From: CAMCYM01 sp964405405
GTDB taxonomy: Bacteria; Bacteroidota; Bacteroidia; Flavobacteriales_D; Sanyastnellaceae
DNA: 15,262 nt
NCBI GenBank assembly: GCA_964405405.1
Contig: CAYONT010000044.1
Location: 1-15,262 of the forward strand
Direction: 5' to 3'
In this document: positions 1 to 7,452 of the stretch, piece after piece
Layout: every line of letters begins with the position of its first letter
How positions within the stretch are numbered: position 1 is the stretch's first letter
Made by a program: the position numbers and the translations under genes
The notes under the pieces: model-generated
Told to the model about the DNA's origin: nothing
The model's database searches: none
Seen by the model: the letters and a program-made list of their open reading frames with translations, nothing else

Positions 1-1250
1 TGCCGAATGAGCGCGATGGCCTCGTCCATTTGGTCGTCCGTGAGGACGAGGGGCGGGGCGAATCGGATGATGTTTCCGTGGGTGGGTTTGGCCAGCAAAC
101 CGTTGGAGGCCAAGGCCATGCACAGATCCCAAGCGGTTTGCGAGTCGGGGGTATCGTTGACGACCACGGCGTTGAGCAGGCCCCGGCCCCGGACCAAGAC
201 GAGGAGGTCGGTGGTGTCCACGAGGGCCTGCATGGCGGTCCGGAAGCGTTCACCGAGGACCCGTGCGCGCTGGGCGAGGTGTTCGTCGCGGATGACTTCG
301 AGGGCGGCCACAGCCACACGGGCGGCGATGGGGTTGCCGCCGAAGGTCGAGCCATGGGTGCCAGGGGTAATGACCTGCATCACGGGGTCGTCCGCCAGCA
401 CGGCGGAGACGGGGTAGACACCGCCGGACAGGGCTTTGCCCAGGATGAGGAGGTCCGCCTTGACGTAGGTCGGCTGGCGCTCACAGGCTCCGGCGCATGT
501 GCATGCGCCGCAGGTTCCCAGCAGCGACCCCGTGCGCCCGATGCCCGTCTGGATTTCGTCGGCCATGAACAACACACGTGCCGCTTGGCACATCGCGTGC
601 GCCCGGGCGATGTAGTCCGCATCGGGCGTGTTGACCCCGGCCTCCCCCTGGATGGGTTCCACCAGGAATCCCGCCACCCGCGGGTCCGCCAGCGCCTCCT
701 CCAGCGCCCCCAGGTCGTTGTACGGCACCCGCACAAACCCCGGCGCAAAGGGCCCGAAGTGCCGGGACGACCCCGGGTCCGTCGAAAAACCCACGATCGC
801 CGTCGTCCGGCCGTGGAAATTCTCGTCGCACACCACGATGCGCGCCTCCCCGTCCGGAATGCCCTTCACCTCGTACCCCCACTTGCGCGCGATCTTCAGC
901 GCCGTCTCCACAGCCTCCGCCCCGGAATTCATGGGCAGCACCTTGTCGTAGCCGAAGTACGAGGTGACAAACCGTTCATAAGCACCGAGTTGGCTGTTGT
1001 AAAACGCACGCGAGGTCAAGGCCAAACGCCCCGCCTGCTCCACCAATGCCGCCGTGATTTTCGGATGGACATGTCCCTGATTGACCGCGGAATAGGCACT
1101 CAGAAAGTCGAAGTAGCGCTTCCCCTCGAGGTCCCAGACGAAGGGCCCTTCCCCCCGGTCCAGCACCACCGGCAATGGGTGGTAGTTGTGGGCACCGTGC
1201 TGGGCCTCCCAGGCCATGGCTTGTTCTGCGGATGTGGGGAAGTGCGACAT
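1..1250 (-). CDS. rocD: Ornithine--oxo-acid aminotransferase, 3' end cut by window edge
   Basis: This is a PLP-dependent class III aminotransferase. It moves the delta-amino group of ornithine to 2-oxoglutarate, giving glutamate semialdehyde and glutamate (arginine/ornithine breakdown and proline supply, cytosolic). In the reading frame I see GAHNYHPLPVVL near the N-terminus, FLSAYSAVNQGH, NSGAEAVETALK, the PLP-pocket stretch ADEIQTGIGRTG, the Schiff-base lysine at about residue 272 in LILGKALSGG, and HGSTFGGNP. These are the classic RocD blocks. The first ATG (1250) gives MSHFPTSAEQAM before the conserved region. The 416 codons seen end in DEAIALIR, so only a few C-terminal residues are missing. 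A Cys-rich insertion (TCGACTCAGAC) sits before the lysine. The gene diverges from ndk and has a TAnnTTTG box 20 bases upstream of the start. Confidence 0.95.
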   Translation of the reverse strand, partial: MSHFPTSAEQAMAWEAQHGAHNYHPLPVVLDRGEGPFVWDLEGKRYFDFLSAYSAVNQGHVHPKITAALVEQAGRLALTSRAFYNSQLGAYERFVTSYFGYDKVLPMNSGAEAVETALKIARKWGYEVKGIPDGEARIVVCDENFHGRTTAIVGFSTDPGSSRHFGPFAPGFVRVPYNDLGALEEALADPRVAGFLVEPIQGEAGVNTPDADYIARAHAMCQAARVLFMADEIQTGIGRTGSLLGTCGACTCAGACERQPTYVKADLLILGKALSGGVYPVSAVLADDPVMQVITPGTHGSTFGGNPIAARVAVAALEVIRDEHLAQRARVLGERFRTAMQALVDTTDLLVLVRGRGLLNAVVVNDTPDSQTAWDLCMALASNGLLAKPTHGNIIRFAPPLVLTDDQMDEAIALIR

Positions 1251-1270
1251 GGGTTCTGCGGCTGAGTCCT

Positions 1271-1278
1271 CAAAAATA
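1271..1278 (-). promoter_or_regulatory. Candidate -7 box of rocD promoter (TATTTTTG)
   Basis: Read on the minus strand this is TATTTTTG, an exact match to the Bacteroidota -7 consensus TAnnTTTG, 20 bases before the rocD ATG. I see no convincing TTTG -33 element about 19-21 bases further upstream. Confidence 0.5.
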
Positions 1279-1309
1279 CGCCGGGCGTGCAACTTAACGT
1301 GGGAGGCCG

Positions 1310-1317
1310 TAATTTTG
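1310..1317 (+). promoter_or_regulatory. Candidate -7 box of ndk promoter (TAATTTTG) inside a dyad
   Basis: TAATTTTG matches TAnnTTTG exactly and lies 21 bases before the ndk ATG. It is flanked directly by GGCCG (1305-1309) and CGGCC (1318-1322), so the box forms the centre of an 18-base imperfect palindrome in which 7 of 9 base pairs are symmetric. No clear -33 TTTG was seen. Confidence 0.5.
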
Positions 1318-1338
1318 CGGCCAATTTTAACGAGCAAC

Positions 1339-1758
1339 ATGGCGACCAACCGCACCTTTACCATGATCAAGCCGGACGCAACGGCAGCTGGGCATACCGG
1401 AAAGATCATCGACCGCATCCTCTCCAACGGTTTCACCATCCAGGCCATGAAGTGGACCCGGCTGAGCCAAGCAGACGCTGAGTCGTTTTACGGCATCCAC
1501 CGGGAGCGTCCCTTCTTCGGCGAGTTGGTGGAATACATGACGAGCGGGCCCATTGTGGCAGCCATCCTGGTCAAGGACAATGCGGTTGCTGACTTCCGGG
1601 ACCTCATCGGAGCCACCGACCCCGCCAAGGCAGCTCCAGGAACCATTCGGGCAGACTTCGCAGAATCGATTGCGGCCAACGCAGTCCACGGTTCGGACAG
1701 CGATGAGAATGCTGCTGTCGAGGGAGCCTTCTTCTTCTCGGGCCGCGAGTGGGCCTGA
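1339..1758 (+). CDS. ndk: Nucleoside diphosphate kinase
   Basis: NDK moves the gamma-phosphate between nucleoside tri- and diphosphates through a phospho-histidine intermediate and balances the NTP and dNTP pools in the cytosol. The 139-residue product is the normal family length. It begins MATNRTFTMIKPDAT (the family's TxxxIKPDA block). It has the ERPFFGELVEYMTSGP segment, an R/D-rich GTIRADF region, and the active-site histidine at residue 117 in NAVHGSDS. It ends with the family-typical FFFSGREW. An upstream in-frame ATG at 1186 would extend into the divergent rocD gene and was rejected; the chosen ATG lies just after a good -7 box. icd follows 59 bases downstream on the same strand and could be co-transcribed. 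Confidence 0.97.
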   Translation: MATNRTFTMIKPDATAAGHTGKIIDRILSNGFTIQAMKWTRLSQADAESFYGIHRERPFFGELVEYMTSGPIVAAILVKDNAVADFRDLIGATDPAKAAPGTIRADFAESIAANAVHGSDSDENAAVEGAFFFSGREWA

Positions 1759-1817
1759 AACCCAAGGCCCTGAAGCCCTGAAGCCGCAAGGCAATGCGTT
1801 GAAACAAATCTTTTGAG

Positions 1818-3047
1818 ATGCAGAAAATCAAAGTGACCCAGCCCGTGGTGGAGCTGGACGGGGACGAAATGACCCGCATCATCTGGCAGTTCATCAAGGA
1901 CCGCCTGATCCTACCCTACCTGGACATCGAGCTGTTGTACTACGATTTGAGCATCCAAAATCGGGACGCGACATCTGACCAAGTCACCGTCGACGCCGCG
2001 GAGGCCATCAAGCGCCACCACGTGGGGGTGAAGTGTGCGACCATCACCCCGGACGAGGAGCGGGTGAGGGAGTTTGGCCTGAAAAAGATGTGGAAATCTC
2101 CCAACGGAACGTTGCGCAACATCATTGGTGGCACGGTTTTCCGGGAGCCGATCATCCTGTCCAATGTGCCTCGGTTGGTCCCCGGTTGGACGCAGCCGAT
2201 TGTCATCGGGCGCCACGCTTTTGGTGATCAATACCGCGCCACGGATGCAGTCATCCAAGGCAAGGGCACGCTGACCATGACGTTCACGCCGGCCGATGGG
2301 GGTGCCCCCAAGGAGTGGAAGGTGTACGACTTTGACGGCGACGGTGTGGCGTTGTCGATGTACAACACGGACGAATCGATCTACGGTTTCGCGCGCAGTT
2401 GCTTCAACCAAGCTTTGATGAAGGGTTGGCCCCTTTACTTGAGCACGAAGAACACCATCCTCAAGGCTTACGATGGCCGGTTCAAGGACATCTTTGAGGA
2501 GGTTTACCAGCGTGAGTTCAAGGCGCAGTTCGAAGCGGCAGGCATCACCTATGAGCACCGGCTCATCGACGACATGGTCGCGTCGGCCATGAAGTGGAGT
2601 GGCGGGTTTGTTTGGGCTTGCAAGAACTACGATGGCGACGTGCAGTCGGACACGGTGGCGCAAGGGTTTGGCTCGTTGGGCTTGATGACCTCCGTGCTCG
2701 TGACGCCCGACGGCGGAACGATGGAGGCGGAAGCTGCCCACGGCACGGTGACCCGGCACTACCGAGAGCACCAAAAGGGCCGCAAGACCTCGACGAACCC
2801 GATTGCCTCCATCTTTGCTTGGACCCGTGGCCTCGACTTCCGGGGCAAGTTGGACGGCAACGAAGCCCTGCGCCAGTTCGCCACCACGCTGGAGCGGGTG
2901 TGTGTGGACGTGGTGGAGCGGGGGGCGATGACGAAGGATTTGGCCTTGTTGGTTCATGGGGATGCCATGAACGACAGCCACTGGCTCACCACCGAGGACT
3001 TTTTGGAGGCCATTCGGGTGGAGCTGGAGGCCCGGCTCGCGGGCTGA
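1818..3047 (+). CDS. icd: NADP-dependent isocitrate dehydrogenase, eukaryote-type
   Basis: This TCA-cycle enzyme decarboxylates isocitrate to 2-oxoglutarate and makes NADPH. The 409-residue product belongs to the homodimeric subfamily that includes human IDH1/IDH2, not the E. coli-type Icd. The isocitrate-binding residues fall at the same numbers as in IDH1: S94, R100 and R109 in KSPNGTLRNIIGGTVFREP, and R132 in IGRHAFGDQYRATD. Further landmarks are VELDGDEMTRI at the N-terminus, the catalytic-lysine and aspartate region IDDMVASAMKWSGGFVWACK, and EAAHGTVTRHYREH near the cofactor site. The ATG at 1818 gives the canonical N-terminus. A short GC hairpin (GCCCG, 5-base loop, CGGGC, 3030-3044) sits just before the stop, without a T-run. 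No own promoter box was recognised. Confidence 0.96.
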   Translation: MQKIKVTQPVVELDGDEMTRIIWQFIKDRLILPYLDIELLYYDLSIQNRDATSDQVTVDAAEAIKRHHVGVKCATITPDEERVREFGLKKMWKSPNGTLRNIIGGTVFREPIILSNVPRLVPGWTQPIVIGRHAFGDQYRATDAVIQGKGTLTMTFTPADGGAPKEWKVYDFDGDGVALSMYNTDESIYGFARSCFNQALMKGWPLYLSTKNTILKAYDGRFKDIFEEVYQREFKAQFEAAGITYEHRLIDDMVASAMKWSGGFVWACKNYDGDVQSDTVAQGFGSLGLMTSVLVTPDGGTMEAEAAHGTVTRHYREHQKGRKTSTNPIASIFAWTRGLDFRGKLDGNEALRQFATTLERVCVDVVERGAMTKDLALLVHGDAMNDSHWLTTEDFLEAIRVELEARLAG

Positions 3048-3133
3048 GGAGCGACAGGCCCTTGGGTTGGCACCTGCAGATGGCCCCTGCGGTTCGCACC
3101 TGATCCAGCGCATCGACTTCTGGGTGCAATGGC

Positions 3134-3141
3134 CTACATTC
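3134..3141 (+). promoter_or_regulatory. Candidate -7 box (TACATTCG) 5 bases before a start codon
   Basis: TACATTCG is one base off TAnnTTTG. The identical octamer stands 4 bases before pyrE. Only 5 bases separate this copy from the ATG at 3147, which would make the message leaderless or nearly so. No -33 element is visible. Confidence 0.35.
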
Positions 3142-3146
3142 GTCCC

Positions 3147-4271
3147 ATGAAGCAATCCCTATCACGTTGGGTGGTCCTCACGGGCATCCTGCTCGCAGCG
3201 CTCTGCACCTTCTTTGCTCATGGGGTCCAGGCCCAGCCCGGAGAAGATCCCCGACGCGTCATCACCACGGTGAACAACCAAACCTATGTCGGCGTCATCG
3301 TCAGTGACGACGGGCGGGAGGTGCTGATTGAGACCGAGGTGCTCGGCAAGATCTACATCTTGAAATCCGACATCCGGAGCATCCAGCCCTTGGAACGCAG
3401 CCAGGATGTGCAAAACGGCGAATTCGTCGGGGCGGGGGCGTTCACCACGCGTTATGCCTTCACGACCAACGCCTTGCCGGTTCGCAAGGGCGAGAACTAC
3501 GCCCTCCTTCAGTTGTACGGCCCCGAGGTGCACTTCGCGTTGACCGACCGCCTCAACCTGGGCATCATGAGCACTTGGATCGGAAGCCCCATGGTATTGG
3601 CGGCGAAGTACAGCATGCCCACTTCGGACCCGATGTTGAATTTCTCGGTGGGGGGCTTGGTGGGCACTTCGGGCTATCTGAACAACTTCGAGGGGTCGGG
3701 GGGATTGTACTTCGGAAACGCAACCTACGGAGACCGCAACCACAATGTCACCTTCGCCATGGGCTACGCCCACTTGAGCTCCGGCCTTTCGAACGAGATG
3801 CTGGTTGAAAAGGGCACTTACTTTTCTACTTGGGATTACTTCGACCCCTACAACCCGGAGTTCAGTGAAGGCCGGATCGAAGCCAGCCAGCGGAACACCG
3901 CCCGCGGACCCTTGTTCTCCATCGCCGCAGTGACCAAGGTGGGTCCCAAAGCCAGCCTGGTCTTCGACTCGATGTTTGGTAGCTTCCGGTCCAACAACCG
4001 CTACAACGAAGCCACCACCACCGAACTGGTGCCTCCGTATTATGACCCCATAACAGGCTATCTTATAACCCCAGGTCAATACCAGCACGATGTCCGGCTG
4101 GTGGATGGCGACACCGAACCCGTGTTCATGTTTTTCTTGATGCCGGGCTTCCGGGTGGAACGCACGGAAAAAAAAGCGTTTCAGTTCAACCTGGCGGGCG
4201 TCAGTTTCAAAATCGAAGGAGTACGCTATTCCTTTCCGTTCCCCATGTGCACCTGGTTTTACAGCTTCTGA
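3147..4271 (+). CDS. Secreted/outer-membrane beta-barrel-like protein with Sm-like N-terminal segment
   Basis: The 374-residue protein is not named by homology here. The N-terminus MKQSLSRW is followed by a hydrophobic core (about residues 9-24), with a likely signal-peptidase cut after VQA (29/30). Residues about 40-75 (QTYVGVIVSDDGREVLIETE, then GKIYILKSDI) look like a small Sm/SH3-like beta-barrel, as in Bacteroidota envelope proteins. The rest alternates aromatic and polar residues (FTTRYAFT, GLYFGNATYGDRNHN, FQFNLAGVSFKIEGVRYSF) and ends in Phe, typical of outer-membrane barrels. The start at 3147 is preferred over 3129 because it opens a clean signal peptide and 3129 lies upstream of the -7 box. 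Codons near the 3' end contain an A8 run (4168-4175). The gene converges on the helicase gene. Confidence 0.8.
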   Translation: MKQSLSRWVVLTGILLAALCTFFAHGVQAQPGEDPRRVITTVNNQTYVGVIVSDDGREVLIETEVLGKIYILKSDIRSIQPLERSQDVQNGEFVGAGAFTTRYAFTTNALPVRKGENYALLQLYGPEVHFALTDRLNLGIMSTWIGSPMVLAAKYSMPTSDPMLNFSVGGLVGTSGYLNNFEGSGGLYFGNATYGDRNHNVTFAMGYAHLSSGLSNEMLVEKGTYFSTWDYFDPYNPEFSEGRIEASQRNTARGPLFSIAAVTKVGPKASLVFDSMFGSFRSNNRYNEATTTELVPPYYDPITGYLITPGQYQHDVRLVDGDTEPVFMFFLMPGFRVERTEKKAFQFNLAGVSFKIEGVRYSFPFPMCTWFYSF

Positions 4272-4278
4272 TAAGCTG
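4262..4278. terminator. Small hairpin between convergent genes
   Basis: CAGCTT and AAGCTG can pair as a 6-bp stem with a 5-base loop that contains the stop codon of the beta-barrel gene. It lies just before the convergent helicase stop (4290-4292). There is no T-run on either side, so a terminator role is a guess from position only. Confidence 0.25.
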
Positions 4279-4289
4279 GAGCCCCGGAT

Positions 4290-5744
4290 TCACTCGGGTT
4301 CTTGGAAGAACGCATCGGGAAAATTCAAGAGGTACAATTCCCGCTGGGCCCGGGTGAATGCTGTGTAAAACCAGCGGAGCAGCTCGGTATTGAGCATTTC
4401 CTCCGTGAGGTAACCCGCATCCACGATCACCGCGGGCCATTGCCCTCCCTGTGCCTTGTGGCAGGTGATGGCCCAAGCGAATTTGACCTGCAAAGCCTGA
4501 TACGTCGGATCCTCCTTCACCGCTTTGTGGATGCGCCGCTTGTCGCCCAGGTGGCTGTGGTCCTCGGCCACTGCGTCGTACAAGGCTTGCATCTGCGCGG
4601 CGGGGAGGGAAGGCTGTTCGAGGTGGAGCACCGACAGATGGACCCGAGCTTCAAAGGGGGGCAGGTCCGGCAGGTCCGTGAAGGCCAATTCCGCGTCCAC
4701 AAATTCCTGTCCGTAAAGCGCCATGCGCTTGCGTACCCGCCTGACTTCCAAGGTGTCCCCGTTGGCGATAAGGGTGTTCGTCAACGAAGTCTGGGTGGCC
4801 AGCCAGTGGTAATTGTTCTTGACGACCATCAACCGATCCCCGGCGTTGAAGTCCTCCTCTTGCCACAGGATCCGGTGCCGGATTTGCTGGTTGAACAGGT
4901 TCGCCCGCTTGTTCGATCGGGTGATCACCACCACGCCGTCCTCGCCATAGCGTCCGTGCAGGGTTTCCAGAAGCTCCTGCAGGTCGTTGCCCGCCAGGGG
5001 GTGAATGTCCGGAAATCGCCGGGTTTGCAGGGCGGGGAAGCCCGAGGTGCCCGCATCGATTTGGAGCCGCAGTTGGTGGGCGTTCCAGAGGATGCCGCTG
5101 TCGAGTTCCTGACGGACCACCTCGGTGAGTTTGAGGGTGGCCACCGTCAGGCCAAACCCGTCCCGCAAAACGTCCTCATCCAGCGCAGGACTCAATGGGC
5201 TGCCCACGGGAGGCAGCTGCGCATCGTCCCCCACGAGGATGATGCGGCAGTCCTCCCCATTGAACACGAAGGACAGCAAGTCCTCTAGCAAACTCCGGTA
5301 ATGGAAGGCGCCCGCATCGGACGCTGGGCCGGCATCCTCACCGATCATGGAGGCCTCGTCCACGATGAAAACGGCACCTTGTCGAAGGTTGGGGGCGAGG
5401 GCGGTCACCGGCCAGCCGTCCCGTCCCCGGGTCTGGTGGTAGATGTGCCGGTGGATGGTCGATGCGGGCAGGCCCGCATAGTCGGAGAGGACCTTCGCGG
5501 CACGCCCCGTGGGAGCCAGGAGCACCACCGGCACCCCCACCTCGCCGAGCGCCCGCACCACCGCCCCCACCGACGTCGTCTTCCCCGTGCCCGCGTACCC
5601 CCGGATCACCAGGGCACAGCGCGGCTGCGCACTGGACGCAAAACGCGCCACGGCGTGCATCAGCCGTTGCTGACCGGCGGTGGGCGTGTGGGGGAATTGG
5701 CCCAACAGGCGTTCCTCAAAACCAGACCAGTGGGAAACCGACAT
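4290..5744 (-). CDS. RecD/Dda-like SF1 DNA helicase
   Basis: The 484-residue protein carries the motifs of an SF1B (5'-3') helicase of the RecD/Dda type, which would unwind DNA in repair or replication restart. In order: TPTAGQQRLM (Q-motif-like region, about 20-29), Walker A GYAGTGKTT with K55, motif Ia LLAPTGRAAKVL (75-86), Walker B IVDEASMIG (127-135), motif III GDDAQLPPVGS, motif IV LTEVVRQ, an UvrD-C-like ITCHKAQGGQW, and motif VI WFYTAFTRAQRELYL near the end. It is much shorter than RecD2 and lacks RecD's partners here. I take it as the stand-alone helicase common in Bacteroidota genomes; the exact role is inferred. The ATG at 5744 lies 7 bases after a perfect TAnnTTTG box on its strand. 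It is divergent from the membrane-protein gene. Confidence 0.88.
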   Translation of the reverse strand: MSVSHWSGFEERLLGQFPHTPTAGQQRLMHAVARFASSAQPRCALVIRGYAGTGKTTSVGAVVRALGEVGVPVVLLAPTGRAAKVLSDYAGLPASTIHRHIYHQTRGRDGWPVTALAPNLRQGAVFIVDEASMIGEDAGPASDAGAFHYRSLLEDLLSFVFNGEDCRIILVGDDAQLPPVGSPLSPALDEDVLRDGFGLTVATLKLTEVVRQELDSGILWNAHQLRLQIDAGTSGFPALQTRRFPDIHPLAGNDLQELLETLHGRYGEDGVVVITRSNKRANLFNQQIRHRILWQEEDFNAGDRLMVVKNNYHWLATQTSLTNTLIANGDTLEVRRVRKRMALYGQEFVDAELAFTDLPDLPPFEARVHLSVLHLEQPSLPAAQMQALYDAVAEDHSHLGDKRRIHKAVKEDPTYQALQVKFAWAITCHKAQGGQWPAVIVDAGYLTEEMLNTELLRWFYTAFTRAQRELYLLNFPDAFFQEPE

Positions 5745-5751
5745 GTGCGTT

Positions 5752-5759
5752 CAAAAGTA
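5752..5759 (-). promoter_or_regulatory. Candidate -7 box of helicase gene (TACTTTTG)
   Basis: On the minus strand TACTTTTG matches TAnnTTTG exactly, with only 7 bases to the helicase ATG, so the leader would be extremely short. No -33 TTTG is evident. Confidence 0.45.
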
Positions 5760-5773
5760 GTCCCGGCGTGTTG

Positions 5774-5781
5774 TAGATTCG
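5774..5781 (+). promoter_or_regulatory. Candidate -7 box of the five-gene operon (TAGATTCG)
   Basis: TAGATTCG shares TAnATTCG with the boxes before the 3147 gene and pyrE, and lies 23 bases before the ATG at 5805. A weak TTC (5750-5752) stands 21 bases upstream where a -33 element would be expected. Confidence 0.35.
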
Positions 5782-5804
5782 CACCGCGCAACAACCCCAC
5801 TCCC

Positions 5805-6686
5805 ATGGAGCAATTTTTTAAGGAAGTCAACAAGTACGTGATTTCGGCGATGTTTTTGCTCGCCGGCGGCCTGTTCCTGAACAAGTACCTCGGCTCGGAT
5901 GAGCTGGAAAAGCAGCCGGTGGAGATGCTCTATGCCGCCCTCGCGCTCGTGGTGGTGGGCGTACTGACTCTCCCGTGGATCATGGGGCGGTTGGGCAAGC
6001 GGATGAACACCGTCCTGATGGTGCTCGGCATCGTGGCGGCAGGGGTTCTCACCGTCCAGAATTTCTCCACAGTAAACGAGGAAATCGAGTTCATCGAGAC
6101 GAAGGAGCGCGTGGAGGCAGAAACCATCCAGCGGCTCAAGGACATCCGCGATGCGCAGGACGCTTACAAAAAGGTGAAGGGCCGTTTCGCGGATGATTTC
6201 GACACGTTGGCGGTCTTCCTCAACGAGCGGGTGGTCCCGGTGACCTTCAACATGGGTTCGTTCCACGACACGTTGCCCGAGTCCCGGAGCCGGGAGCTGG
6301 GGTATGTGCTGCGCCGCGGCGACGTGGCTCCTCTGGCGGCCAAACTCGGTACAACAGAGGACGCGCTCCTGGTGGACATCACCGCAGACCGCACCGTATA
6401 CAAGGTGCGTGACGTGCTCTACACGTCTTTCTACGAGGAGAACTTCTCGGACTCCGCCCGCCAGGCGAAGCGGCTCCCGCCGGTCGTCGTGGAGGAACTT
6501 TGGTTCAACCCGCTCACCGGCACCCGCTTCTACCTCGAAACGGGCGAAATCGACGCCGGCGGGGTGAAGCAACCCACGGTCCTGGTGAAGGACATGACCC
6601 CCTTCGGTCGGGAAGGCTTGAAGAAGGACACGTTGCAGTTCGGCTCGCTGACGGAGGCCCACACGGATGGGAACTGGCGGAACTGA
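5805..6686 (+). CDS. Inner-membrane protein with three N-terminal helices, function unknown
   Basis: The 293-residue protein is not assigned to a named family. Three hydrophobic segments are clear: about residues 11-30 (YVISAMFLLAGGLFLNKYL), 42-60 (LYAALALVVVGVLTLPWI) and 67-87 (NTVLMVLGIVAAGVLTVQ). A charged, probably coiled-coil stretch follows (EEIEFIETKERVEAETIQRL). Next comes IRDAQDAYKKVKGRFADDFD, which resembles the start of the soluble domain of pilin/pseudopilin-like proteins, and then a beta-rich C-terminal region. The long soluble part probably lies outside the cytoplasm, but orientation is not proven. It is the first gene of the overlapping operon; its last 20 bases overlap the DUF3822-like gene. 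The start at 5805 was chosen because it directly precedes the first membrane helix and follows a -7 box. I am confident that it is a real gene, not of its job. Confidence 0.8.
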   Translation: MEQFFKEVNKYVISAMFLLAGGLFLNKYLGSDELEKQPVEMLYAALALVVVGVLTLPWIMGRLGKRMNTVLMVLGIVAAGVLTVQNFSTVNEEIEFIETKERVEAETIQRLKDIRDAQDAYKKVKGRFADDFDTLAVFLNERVVPVTFNMGSFHDTLPESRSRELGYVLRRGDVAPLAAKLGTTEDALLVDITADRTVYKVRDVLYTSFYEENFSDSARQAKRLPPVVVEELWFNPLTGTRFYLETGEIDAGGVKQPTVLVKDMTPFGREGLKKDTLQFGSLTEAHTDGNWRN

Positions 6687-7452
6687 TCCGCTGGGGCTGG
6701 TGGTGCATTGGGACGGGCACCGTGTGCAGTGGTGCGCCCGCTCCGGGCCGCTCGTGCACAAAGTCGGTGAGTGGCCCGCCCGAGATGAGGCGTCCCTGGT
6801 GCAGGGCTTGGAGGTGCTGAAGTCACAAGGGGACTTGGTCGAGTGGGTGGTTTGGGGATTCCGGCATCCGGACTTTGCCCTGGCGCCCGGCCATGTGACG
6901 GAGGAGGAGGGGGCGGCGGTGTATCAACTGCAGTGGGGCAAAGGGCCTGCGGGGGTGCGCGTGTTTGGCAGCGAGGGCTGGGCGGCAGGGTGGGGGCTGG
7001 TCGAGGCCCAGGAGGCGGCGTTGGAGGCACGGGTGCGGGGGGTTTGGCCTCAGGCCGTCCGCCGAAGCGCCGCAGCGGCCTGCTTGGAAGCCTGGGGACG
7101 GGAGAGCAAGGGGCATGGGACGTGCGTCTACTGGGACCTGTCGCCCGGCCGCGCCTTGGGCAGCATCTGGCGTTCGGGCCAGCTCCGGTGGGCGTTGGCG
7201 GTAGATGCTCTGGAGCCAGATGACTTGTTGTACTTGACGGTGAATGCGTTGCACCGACAAGGGGCATCGGTGGAGGACGTACGGGTGGGATTCACGGGGG
7301 AGGTGGCAGAGGGGGACGGCATGTGGACGGGGTTCCGTCGGTTTTTCGGGGAACTGGTTTGCATCGTGCCGGATTCGGCGCTGCACCGTTGGGAAGGGGA
7401 GGCGGAATTGCGTTTGCAGCGTTGGTGGGGATTGATGAACTTGGGGGTATGA
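6667..7452 (+). CDS. DUF3822-like protein
   Basis: The 261-residue soluble protein is unusually rich in tryptophan and has no signal peptide or membrane helix. I place it in the DUF3822 family because that Bacteroidota family has this length, this beta-start (LGLVVHWDGHRVQWCAR) and this typical place immediately before rsmD. The assignment rests more on context than on a diagnostic motif. DUF3822 has been linked to an actin/RNase H-like fold; no biochemical role is known to me. The start overlaps the preceding gene by 20 bases. Its stop overlaps the rsmD start as ATGA (7449-7452), so translation is probably coupled. A link to ribosome maturation or to the membrane protein upstream is only suggested by this arrangement. 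Confidence 0.75.
   Translation: MGTGGTDPLGLVVHWDGHRVQWCARSGPLVHKVGEWPARDEASLVQGLEVLKSQGDLVEWVVWGFRHPDFALAPGHVTEEEGAAVYQLQWGKGPAGVRVFGSEGWAAGWGLVEAQEAALEARVRGVWPQAVRRSAAAACLEAWGRESKGHGTCVYWDLSPGRALGSIWRSGQLRWALAVDALEPDDLLYLTVNALHRQGASVEDVRVGFTGEVAEGDGMWTGFRRFFGELVCIVPDSALHRWEGEAELRLQRWWGLMNLGV

Noticed and set aside
30..1265. 411-codon open frame on the plus strand opposite rocD
   Set aside because: It is antisense to a clear RocD coding sequence, with Arg/His/Gly-rich low-information protein; a product of high GC.
1186..1338. N-terminal extension of ndk from an upstream ATG
   Set aside because: It would run through rocD's start and the ndk -7 box; homologues begin at MATNRTFTMIKPDA.
1759..1817. 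Tandem CCCTGAAG copies between ndk and icd
   Set aside because: Only two imperfect units occur, too few for a functional repeat claim.
3030..3044. GC hairpin at the icd stop as a terminator
   Set aside because: The stem is only 5 bp, has no T-run, and such stems are frequent at this GC content.
1911..3155. 414-codon open frame on the minus strand opposite icd
   Set aside because: It is fully antisense to icd and shows no motif or fold pattern.
4302..5288. 328-codon open frame on the plus strand opposite the helicase gene
   Set aside because: The minus strand carries all helicase motifs; this frame is their shadow.
5751..6761. 336-codon open frame on the minus strand opposite the membrane-protein gene
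   Set aside because: It is His/Arg-rich without any domain signal; the plus strand has three clean membrane helices.
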